A stretch of 64,000 nucleotides of DNA from Carposina sasakii (lineage: Eukaryota > Arthropoda > Insecta > Lepidoptera > Carposinidae): NCBI GenBank assembly GCA_014607495.2, contig CP053160.1:8928001-8992000 (forward strand), read 5' to 3'. The notes below the pieces were generated by a model. The model saw only the letters and a program-made list of their open reading frames with translations, had not been told where the DNA came from and did no database searches. Shown one piece after another: positions 24,201-34,200 of the stretch (position 1 is the stretch's first letter; every line of letters starts with the position of its first letter). The translations under genes were made by a program, and so were the position numbers.

Positions 24201-27200
24201 ACGGCACTGATGATGATTACTACTTCAGGACCACTAACGAACAGAGAACCATTACGAGTACTATCGCCTTTTTGCACGGTCTTTCTGAGGGTACTAACCT
24301 CAATCTTACTTATGACGGACCTTGGGAAAGAGATGATGTTATTAGGGTAAGTGTCTTCTAGTTTTATCATATATGTTTACTACCCGAGAGTTTATAAGAT
24401 GAAGAAACATGACATTGACACTAGCTAGCCTCGGTGATTGATTTTAACACAAAGAAATTGTCGGTGACTTATAATGATGTGTCATTGCGACGATTTATAC
24501 ATAGTTATAAAGTTACAGATATGAATTTTTACTATCACCTTCGATCCTTAAGATAATTATGAATTCTTGCTTTCACTTTCGATTTTTAACCGACTTCAAA
24601 AAGAGAGGTTATCAATTCGTCTGTATGTTTTTTTTTATTTTTTATGTGTGTTACCTCAGAACTCCGTCATTTATGAACCGATTTCAATTTTTTTATATAG
24701 TTGGTCATGGTATACTTCCAGGTTGGTCCCATATTCACCATATCAGGATCTGATGATGGGATCTTGGAGAAATCGAGGGCAATCCTCGAATATTGTAGGC
24801 ACATGTAGTCTGTTTTTATACTTTTACTGAGCGTTTTGATCACTTACATATAAAACATAACATCTGATGATGGAATCTCTAAGGAATCTAGGGATATCCT
24901 CAAATATAAAAGGCACGAGTAGTCCGTTTTTAGATTTTTATAGAGAATTTTGGTCAGCTACACATAATATAAAGGAAACGAGGGTCTGATGATGGAGCCG
25001 CCGAAAAACAGATAGTGGAACTTTTTAGTAACAAAATCCCCCTATGGGAGGGGGGGGGCTACGTCCAGTAATGGACTGCAATAGGCTTATGAAGATGAAG
25101 ATAATTGTGTTAAGTCATTAAATTATATGTTGCGTTAAGCCGTGTCCGAAGTGGGGATGGGGCACACATGGGATCCGACATGGGGGCACTGGGCAATGCT
25201 TATATAGAATATAAAGTAAATAGTATTAATAAGTACTTAGATATAAGTGGTGGGGGACAAGGGTCACGCATAAACCACCCAGGGATTATGTGACCCTTCA
25301 TTAAAATTGTAAAAAAAACCTATATTATATAATAAATAAAAAAAAAAGTAAGATGGTTATACTCGTAGAGGAAGAGGTAGACATGAGAATAACGAGATGA
25401 CGGATAATAGGGATGAATGAAAAAAGAGTACCTACATATTGCACCGACCCCAAATGATTGGGAACAGGGCAGGAAGAAGGAGTGTAATTATATGTTGCTT
25501 AAATAAGTGTGTACATGGCTGTTGTGCTGCCAAATCTCTTATATTCCTCCGAGGCGTGGTGCATGTACCGTCGCCACATACGCACTCTGGATCGATTCCA
25601 CCTCAAGTGCCTCCGATCCATCATGAGAATCAGATGGTCCAACCGAGTGCGTAATACCGAAGTATTGCGAAGAGCCAATGTAAGTGCCATTGAGGCCTAC
25701 TTAATGCGTCGGCAGCTTCGGTGGTGCGGTCATGTGTCTCGTATGGCGGAGGAGAGATTGGCTAAGAGCATCTTCTTTTCTGAACTAGAGGAGGGCAAGC
25801 GGAAACGCGGCGGGCAACTCCTCAGATACAAAGATGTTCTGAAAAGACATGAAGAGATGCAATAAAGATCCATCTAAATGGGAAGTTTTGTCAGCACAAC
25901 GACCAGAGTGGCGCAGGACGGTGATAAAGCAAGTACACGAGTTTGAGGAGCAGCGTCAAGCTGACCTTGACGCTAAACGTGATGAACTAAAGACTCGTCC
26001 TCCTGCTGCCATTATCTATAATACAATAATGGCGCACTAATCTGTCCTCTGTGTGCGCGGGCGTTCAGGGCGAAGATTGGCTATATAAATGTAAGCCATC
26101 TCCGAGCGCATGAACGCCAACTTAGTCATATCTAGGAGTAGAAGTGGTCGCCATGACCGAAATTGGTCGGAGGTCATCATTATCATCATAATCATCATAT
26201 TGTCAGACGTAAAGTTTCGAAGCCTAGTCCTTTTTCTCTTTTGTCATGTGGCCTATTTTATATAAAAATTATATAAATCTGACAATATTATGCCTCCTAA
26301 ACTTCGTACACGGCTTAACGCAATATATATTTGCCCTTTAGTTAAATTTTACTTTAGTAAGCTCGAGTTTTGGGAGGAAGTCGGTTTTTCGTTTAAAAAA
26401 AATTATCATTTATATATTTTCAAATGAATTATTTCTGCTAAAGCGATTATACAGGGTGTTTTTTAGTTGCCACTCTTAACGAAGGGTACGTTCTCTATAT
26501 ATCAAATAAAGTAAGTTTATGCCAAAAAAATGCTGGGAAACGATATTATTTTTTTATTTATTTTTTATTTACTTAATCGGGCGAAATTTATAGTGTCCAG
26601 TGTTTATACTAGTTTTTTCATAGACAGATATTAATTATTTCTCGTGACAAAATCTTGTTACACACGTCAATTTGCATTTACATTTATGTAGAAAAACGCA
26701 ACTTTGGACCCTAATATTTTGGAAACCAGATACTTCCCGGGTATGCTTCTATGGAGAAAAACGATCGTGATGATGAGGAGATTCCGTAGTTTTTGAGAAC
26801 GTTGACGACCAAAAATCACCTGTATATAGACTTTAAAACTATTTGTTTTTTTTTATTCTATATGATACCTTTATTATATTTAGCCTTACGAGAACTGCCA
26901 GAGATATCAAGAAGAAGTGAGAGGTGGTGAACAAGTGGTCACTGAAATACAGGATTATTACGACACGGAGGAATTTAGAAATGTAAGTTCTATAGGTAGT
27001 TAAAAATATTACAAAACGATTACACGTTGGTACAAAATGGATGTTTAATCACTACAAGATCATAGAAAATTTAGAATATCTCTAGCTAACTTAAAACTAC
27101 TTAGGGCGTACCTATGGGAGGTCAGTTGACCATCCAAATTTTTACAGGATCTTACTCTATTATAAAATAAGGTAAGCAGTCCACCTTATTGTAGCCCACT

Positions 27201-29502
27201 TCTGCAAAAGTACGAGTATGTAAAAACGATTTCGCGATTTTGTCATCGAGTTGACGTGACGAAGTCGGAAGTTAGGGAGCCAGTAAAAGTAAAGGAGGTC
27301 CGGACCCTTTTTAGACTTTGTGAGAATAGTTTAATCATTTATGTATGTTAACTTCTATTTTTCAAGGTTCAAAGTGCAGTCCAGCAACGTCTTGGCATTT
27401 CCACGCAGCTTGACGAGGAAGATGTGTATGCTTTCTTCGAGTTATGCCGCTTCTACCGCTCTTGGGATTTGGACTTGAGGTCGCCCTGGTGTGCTTTGTT
27501 CACTAATGCGGATTTGGAGATTTTAGAGTACTATGATGATGTGAGGCACTACCATAGGAATGGCTATGGGTCTTGGGTGAGTTGTTTTTTTAGTCAAGTC
27601 ACTAGTTGAGCTTCTAAGGTGACTTAATAGTTTCTTATAAAATTATTAATAAAGAAAATGGAAAAATTCTTCACCCGAGTGGGAATCGAACCCACGACCA
27701 CTGCAAACCGTGCGAGCCACTATAACCACTAAGCCGTCGGGTCAATTACTCGGATGACGAATTTTACCATCTCTTTTCTAAATTACATATTGGCAACGTT
27801 ATTCTTCATCCCGATAGCTATACACTAGCCAAATCTCGGCAAACAAAGCTTCTGTAATAAAAGGCGCTAGTTGCTCCTATATTACTGTATGTGTTGTGTT
27901 GCAAGAAATTAATGTTTCTTTATTGAGCATATCTTGCCTCTTACTAACGTCGAATTAATAGACCATTATCATTTATTTATCGGGCTTTCAACAGTAACTA
28001 TTTTTCCAGGTGAACGCATATCTAGGCCGCCCAGTACTAGGCAATCTGTACCAGAGCTTCGAAGATGTCGTCTCCGGCGGGGGGAGGAATTTTGTAAGCT
28101 ACTTCACTCACGACACGATGCTTGAAATGACCTTCTGTGCAATGGGTCTCTTCAGAGACCCCTACGTGATTAGAGGGGCTACCAGAGAACCCGACAGGAT
28201 GTGGAGAGTCAGCAACATTGGCGCTTTTTCAACAAATCTCATCGCTGTGCTTAATAGGTATGGCAAAGCATTTATCTCCGTGTTCTATAAGGTGTATTAT
28301 TGCTATCGATTTTCCTATACGGTTAGATATATTACCACATATAGGTACTATTTTTTTACTTAAACTTTTTCATAAATGGTAAAATATGCATATTTTATGA
28401 CGGATGTGCTCAGTCGGCAAAACATACAATTTGCGTAGGTTCAGATGAGAAAATATTTGGTAGCGTTTCACCATCCAGGTACGCGTATCCATTCGAGTCG
28501 TTTGAAACCCCGGAAATCCCGGGGACGTTTTGTTTATTAAGATAACAACGTAATCGATGTTATCTTTATGCTGTTAATCGATGTGTGAAACACGGTATTT
28601 ATGTGATGTTGAATCATACGGCGACGTGTGATAGCTTTATCTGACGTATTGATATAAAATGGACACAATCTATTTTGTTTTGTCGTAAAAATGTCTCCGA
28701 CCGTATTTTTATCGAGGCGGCCAATCTTAATGGAGATAAGCCAACTGCGCAGGAGATATTACCTATTATAGTGCACAAGTGTATGTACAAACACAGGTGC
28801 ACTCTCTATTTCTTCACTTCCATAGTCTGATGAGACATAAAGCCTTTTACCGGAGAGAGATTAGGTTGTTTTATCGTATAATTCTAGTGAAATATTTGTT
28901 TTTATTATAATCTGAAAGAGACCTCGATGTCCCTTAAGCATTATCCTGGATCAAGGACTTGGTACAGAGTCTTTTCAAACTGTAATTTTTTGTGATGAGA
29001 ATGGATGAATATTTGTTATTATTGTACCTACACGTATAAGTTCATTAGAATAACATCGGCATATACGAGTAGAAGGTTTACGCGAACAAAGTCGCATACC
29101 ATCGCAAGTCATCAATATTTTAATATTTTCAGATGCACAGAGTCCGGAGTCCAAACACACAGGGTGCAGCTCTTCATCAACGAACAGTTAACAGCTCTAT
29201 GTCCTCTCGAGGGTTGCTCGTGGGAGAACTTCCGAGCCTTTTTCCAACTCCACACCAACGCTAATCTTGACTTCTGTAGTCCCGATTATCCTGTACTAGA
29301 TCAGGAAGTTATCATTGTAGACACTCCCAATATTGCTGAAGGTGATGAAGAAGAAGATGATGAAGATGATGATGATGAAGATGATGATGATGAAGATGAC
29401 GCAGAAGCGGTCACCGATGAGGATACCGGTGATGACGCCTTCACTGTTACCGGTGCTGTTGGTTTAGTTTTATTGTCACAAGTAATAGCAATTCTTAGAT
29501 AA
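21257..29502 (+). CDS. multiple inositol polyphosphate phosphatase-like, secreted or GPI-anchored
   Basis: Seven exons: 21257-21407, 23530-23678, 24068-24346, 26884-26982, 27367-27576, 28010-28257 and 29133-29502; 1506 bp, 501 aa. Residues 1-18 form a hydrophobic signal peptide. RHGNRNPG at about 62-69 is the RHGxRxP active site of branch-2 histidine acid phosphatases; the His is the phospho-acceptor. The block [11 protein letters not shown] near 170 and the Cys pattern fit MINPP, which removes phosphates from inositol polyphosphates and phytate in the secretory pathway or outside the cell. HDT at 330-332 supplies the proton donor; MINPPs usually have HAE there, so this copy has the commoner HD form. 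A Glu/Asp-rich tract of about 24 residues precedes a hydrophobic C-terminus, which suggests a GPI anchor. Substrate is inferred from family only. Confidence 0.88.
22240..22362 (+). repeat. tRNA-like element, copy 1 (MINPP intron 1)
   Basis: A tRNA-like core at 22270-22341 has A box TGGCTCAGTGG and B box GGTTCGATTCC (22320-22330) and nearly pairs as an acceptor stem (ACCCGG/CCGGGT). Outside it, AAAATTCGTCACCCG and CGGGTGAGGAATTTT are almost inverted repeats. The same unit occurs at 27655-27785 in reverse, so it is a mobile element rather than a lone tRNA gene. Confidence 0.65.
22800..23215 (+). mobile_element. RTE-type LINE 3' fragment with ATG-repeat tail
   Basis: Decayed RT C-terminus ([35 protein letters not shown]) followed by the tail GGGAACAGGGTAGGAAGATG and ATG repeats. 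In MINPP intron 1. Shorter tails of the same family are at 13008-13090 and 25385-25490. Confidence 0.7.
24583..26400. mobile_element. composite element, AACCGACTTC ends (MINPP intron 3)
   Basis: Starts TTTTTAACCGACTTCAAAAA and ends GGAAGTCGGTTTTTC, which are inverted. Inside is a second inverted pair, ATGTTGCGTTAAGCCGTGTC (25125) and CACGGCTTAACGCAATATAT (26311-26330). A LINE fragment lies inside that. Possibly three insertions one within another. Confidence 0.5.
25509..26180 (+). mobile_element. LINE reverse transcriptase C-terminal fragment
   Basis: Frame 25509-25865 reads [54 protein letters not shown]. It continues after a +1 shift at 25849-26040 ([16 protein letters not shown]). This is the RT thumb and C-terminus common in insect LINEs; 5' truncated and frameshifted. 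In MINPP intron 3. Confidence 0.75.
26452..26822 (+). mobile_element. MITE family M2, copy 1 (MINPP intron 3)
   Basis: Starts CAGGGTGTTTTTTAGTTGCC, contains ATCGTGATGATGAGGAGATT and ends CAAAAATCACCTG, flanked by TA. Three copies of this family are in the window. Confidence 0.75.
27655..27785 (-). repeat. tRNA-like element, copy 2 (MINPP intron 5)
   Basis: Reverse copy with core at 27672-27743 and B box at 27682-27692. The flanks AGATGGTAAAATTCGTCA and GAATTTTTCCATTTTC match copy 1, while the anticodon-arm region differs. Confidence 0.65.
29341..29411 (+). repeat. GAT/GAA trinucleotide tract coding an acidic run
   Basis: Near-perfect GATGAxGAT repeats inside the last MINPP exon encode about 24 Asp/Glu residues. 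Such tracts expand and shrink by slippage, so its length is likely to vary between alleles. Confidence 0.8.
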
Positions 29503-29738
29503 TGAATACGTAGTTTGTAAGGTTTATTTATTTATTGACGCGTGTTGCATCGTACTATGAGCTGAGAGTCATACAGTATCAACCATATTCTACGTTTTGT
29601 ACCTACTATTGCGTAATACTTACCTACCTAGTTACTTGGGTAATTTACATGTAATTGGGGGTAGGTTCATGTGAGGGAAGGTGAGAGTATTTTCTCCTGG
29701 AAAAATATTAATGAAAAACATATTGTGAAATTTTTGTT

Positions 29739-30212
29739 ATTAAATGTATCCCCACGTACCCTACGGGAGATGGACTTCTCCTAAATCTTACAAAGGTTGT
29801 TAGTTACTAGAATTTAAACATGTAAAGTTTACTGTGCTCTTTATACTTACGTATCTGCGTGTGTGTATGTCTAACAGCTCTGAATCAATGTAGACGTCTA
29901 TAGATTTTTAATACGTTTTTGTTGTACAAAACCAAACTATTGTATAAGACTGTTGTACATATTAAATATATTTTTGTAAGGAAAAATGTGAACAATTTAA
30001 ATGAACAACCCCAGATGACAAATGGACCCTGACTCAGATCAACACCCGGAATCACGCTGTTGAATCGAGTGCCGGATCTCAGTGAAAATAGTATTCAATT
30101 GGTTCAGTACAGTTAACAAAATTGCCGCCAATTTTACGATATTACGACAGGTACTACGGCTCGTTTATCTTAACATATACCTATATGGATAAGTTATCTT
30201 GCCGATAATAAA
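29739..30212 (+). terminator. candidate poly(A) signals of the MINPP-like gene
   Basis: ATTAAA at 29739-29744 and 29961-29966, and AATAAA at 30207-30212, lie 240-710 nt after the stop at 29502. Which is used cannot be told. The 1.7 kb between this gene and the convergent Mhc (29503-31193) holds no ORF of note, one SINE-like fragment near 30345-30480 and a GC-rich patch at 30865-30960. Confidence 0.3.
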
Positions 30213-30841
30213 TTAACTGTAGGTAATTCAATTTTATAAAACGTGTTGTGACGTTAAAATCTTTGTTGTGATTTCCGGTATTAATGAATTATTAAGTACT
30301 TACATACAAATAGGTAAATAAATAGAAACAACGACGAAGCAACGCACAGCCTAAATATCTGACAAGTTGCTAGCTAATCGCCTGAAAGAATGCTCAAGTT
30401 CCAAAGTCGATTTTGACGACATGCACGGAAGGATATCTCCTTCCAGTGTAGCTGATGTATTCTAGTGAAGCCCAGCACAGGACTAAATCTATTGTGGTTT
30501 ATAAGTTTCTACGCACTGAGAGTTAAGATATCTAAGATTTAGGTAGATGTGGAAGTGGACTTAAGTGACGAACAATTCATGATAACTATTAAGGAAATAA
30601 CAGCTTATAGATTATCGTTTTAAAGAGATTATCATAATTATGATTTTCCTATGATAACAAAATTATTGCGTTTGTTTATAAAATCTAAATAAGTGCTGAT
30701 GGTAAAAACATTGAGAGTGAGATACCTACTACTGATTGTACTAATTAGGTTTAAGTTATAAATCCACGCAACTGAATTTGGCAGTATTATGGAATAATAA
30801 ATCAAACAAGGTATATTAATATTTTATGACAACGATATCGC

Positions 30842-30847
30842 TTTATT
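30842..30847 (-). terminator. candidate Mhc poly(A) signal
   Basis: AATAAA on the minus strand (TTTATT on plus) about 350 nt beyond the stop codon, followed by AT-rich sequence. The DNA between it and the stop is partly GC-rich. Confidence 0.35.
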
Positions 30848-31193
30848 AGATGTCAACGGTAAAGTGCATAGTGCGCACGCGCCGACCGGTAAGGGGCTGG
30901 TAGGTGTGTCTCGTTGGGGCGCGAGCGGCGCGAGCGCACCACACACCAAGCACTCCCGATACATACTCCACGGTAATAAATTATATAAATAAATATCAAC
31001 AATTACAAAATAGTTTTTCGTAAAAAGATTAGATTACTAAAGTGTATATTTTTTTGTAGTTTACATAAAGTTTTTTTTACAGTTTTTCGTTTCACGCTTT
31101 CGTAACACGTTCATCAATTATTAACTATGTATAAAAAAAGTTACATTTCAACGAAAAATCTGTACAGTCCGTTTTTTATTTAGTTTGGAACGT

Positions 31194-31271
31194 TTAGAAC
31201 TCTTCGGGCGCCAGATCGAACCTTGGTGGGAAGGTGCCGAATCCGTCCAGGGCGGGGCGCGAGCGCTGGGG
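31194..31271 (-). CDS. Mhc: Mhc last coding exon (residues 1937-1961)
   Basis: [25 protein letters not shown] then TAA, the insect Mhc tailpiece, with acceptor TTTGCAG. Candidate poly(A) signals on the minus strand are AATAAA at 31175-31180 and 30842-30847; the second leaves a more usual 3' UTR of about 350 nt. Confidence 0.95.
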   Translation of the reverse strand, partial: PQRSRPALDGFGTFPPRFDLAPEEF

Positions 31272-34200
31272 CTGCAAAACAAACAAACGTGTGAACCACT
31301 ACCCATTCTGCACCGAACATACGGACACATGCGGGATACGTGCCGGGTCTCTAAATGAACTTCTTCTAGGGACTAAATGGGTATCATAGAGGAACAGCAC
31401 AGCTTCATGTGCAATAGGGGGCTTGCAACAACAGTTGCGACTTACATTATAATCCAGTGCTGACTTAGGGACGCCCTTTAATGGACGCCTGCATAAAAGA
31501 ATACAATTTAGTATCCATTAAAAAGAAAATTTTTGGTTACTAATAAAATGCTTGGAAACTCACCGCCGGGCTGACTCCTCTCGCTGCGGATCCTGCGCGT
31601 CCCTTTCCACGGAATTTGCTAATGGCCTGTTCAGCAAGGTCTGCCCTTTCCTCGGCTTCCTCCAGCTCTTGTTGTGCTTTGCGGAATTTAGCCAAGTTAA
31701 GTGCGGCGATTTCTTCAGCTTCTTCGATCTGCCTCTTGTAAGTCTTGATCTTCTGTTGGAGTTTGTCGACGAGGTCCTGCATGCGTTCGTGGTTCTTGCG
31801 GTCCTCTTCGGCTTGGAACGTAAGCTCCTTGATGCGCCTTTCGGCCTTGCGCAGATTCTTTTGTGCATCAGCGTGTCTCCTCTGTTCACCGTCAAGCTCG
31901 TTTTCGAGTTCTCGTACCCTCTGTTCGAGTTTCTGGATGGCCTTCTTTCCTCCCTTGAGGGCGTTGGCTTCAGCCTCATCAAGTCTGACTTGCAGTTCTT
32001 TGATCTGTTGTTCAAGGGCCTTGCGGAGTTTCTCCTGTGTCTGGGCGTGTTCTTGTTCGGCGCGCAGCTCATCGGCAAGACGAGCGGCATCAACCATGGC
32101 CTTCTTGGCCTTCTCTTCGGAGTTCTTAGCCTCGTTGAGGAGCTCGTCGAGGTCGGAGTGGAGGGTCTGGAGTTCGGATTCCAGTTTCCTCTTGGCGGCG
32201 GACAGGGAGGCTGCCTGGGCGGACAGCTCGTTGAGCTGTTCGTGGGCGTCACCAAGTTCCTGTTCAGCCTGGCGGCGGGCACGGTCGGCCTGTTCCAGGA
32301 GTGTACGGGATTCTTCCAACTCGTTCTGGAGGGCGTTGGCACGACGTTCAGAGATGCCGAGCTGTTCACGCGCGTCATCACGGGCACGCTGTTCCTCTTC
32401 GAGAGCGGTCTGCAAGTCCTTGATCTGGGCCTGGTAACGTTTGATGTTCTTCTGTGCTTCGGCGTTAGCCTTGTTGGCGTGATCAAGAGCGATTTCAAGC
32501 TCGTTGATGTCAGCCTCAAGCTTCTTCTTCATGCGCAGGGCCTCAGCCTTACCCTTAGCCTCGGCTTCGAGGGAAGCTTGCATGGAATCGAGAGCACGCT
32601 GGTGGTTCTTGCGTGTGTTTTCGAATTCTTCCTCCTTCTCTTGGATGCGCCTGTCAATTTCTTGTCTGACTTGAGAAAGCTCAAGCTGGGCACGGAGGAC
32701 CTTGTTCTCTTCTTGTTCGAGAGCGGACTCAGCCTCCTCAAGGGCGGCCTGGAGCTCATCCTTTTCGGCTTCAAGACGCTTCCTGGCCTTTTCAATCTCA
32801 TGAATGTTGCGGCCACCTTCACCGATCTGGTCAAGGAGGTCCTTAACCTCATCAGCGAGGTTCTTGTTCTCGCGGCGGACAGCCTCAAGCTGTTCCTGGC
32901 CTTCTTCGTAAGCACCCTTAAGACGGAACAGTTCGGTGGAGTAGTTGCGGCATTCCTTCTGGCTGGCATCAAGTTCGGCGGCAAGGTCATCAACCTTGAG
33001 CTTCCATTCTCCGATGATCTTGTCGAAGGCCTTCTGTTTCTTCTCGGCGGCGTTGGCGATGGCGGTAGCACGGTCAACCTCGAGCTGTAAGTCCTCGACT
33101 TCGGTGGCAAGGCGCTGCTTGGTCTTTTCAAGAGCAACAACCTTCTGGTTGAGGGACTCAATGGTCTCCTCGGCCTCGGCAAGACGAGCCTGGAGCTTGC
33201 GCTTGGCTTCCTCGAGTTCCTCAGAGCGGGCTACGCCATCGGACTCGTACTTGGAGCGCCAGATCTGAGCTTCAGCATTGGCCTTGGACAATTGGCGTTG
33301 AAGATCAGCCTTGCCCTCGGCTTCCTCCTCCACTTGTTCGCGGATGTTGTCGAGATCATGCTCGAGGTTGCGGAACTTTCCAAGAAGGGTGGCGCGTTCC
33401 TGATGGAAAAAGGAAAAAAAATATAATCAACTGCATAAAAATGTTGTCCAAAATCTTCGAGTTTTGTAATAAATAATTAAAGTCTGTATTTTAGGAAAAA
33501 ATTACCTATCAGTTACTAGGATTTTAAAACTACGGAATGTATTAATTAAATCATCTTACCCGGCCTTCCTCGTCGGCGAGCCTCTTGGTGTCTTCCAACT
33601 GAGTAGTAAGGGACACCTTGATCTTGGACAACTGAGACACTTGGGACTCGGCCTCCTCCAGTTGACGGAGAAGGTCAGAGTTTTCGATGGACAGCTTCTT
33701 CTTGGCGGCATCCAGGTCATTGAGAGTGCGGTTAGCTTCGTCAGCTTTGCTCTGGGTCTCGTTGAGTTGGTGCTGGAGTTGCTTGACGATCTTTTCTTGG
33801 GCAGCCTGTTACAAAATAAAGTTATAAGTTTGTGCGATAAGGCCCGAGTTGATTAGGATGATCTTTTTTGTATCAATTTTAAACTGTATTAGGTATTTCA
33901 TTCAGGATATCCTTTTTGATTTTATTTTAATTTGTTCGAGGACATATTGACAAAATAATTAGATCAAATCATTTTAGTTGAGACAAACAATATCAATTAA
34001 TTTATGAATTATTAAAAAAGTTAGTTTCACGTTGGTTTATGAAGAAATATATTAGTTTGAATTAATTCCATTTTTTTTTATAAATATTGTTAGAGTTTTT
34101 ATAAGTACTTATAGCATTTTTAGCTTTCATGCTGAAGATTTAGTTTGTTTTTGGTGAGACATACGTTGATAAGTTAGGTTAAATTGTCAACAGTTACTAT

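Noticed and set aside
25439..25690. Overlapping small frames on both strands
   Set aside because: Shadows of the LINE reverse transcriptase fragment.
31552..33090. 512-codon open frame on the plus strand
   Set aside because: It is the antisense of the Mhc rod exon; GC-rich biased codons leave the opposite strand open. Leu/Phe/Ser-rich with no family likeness.
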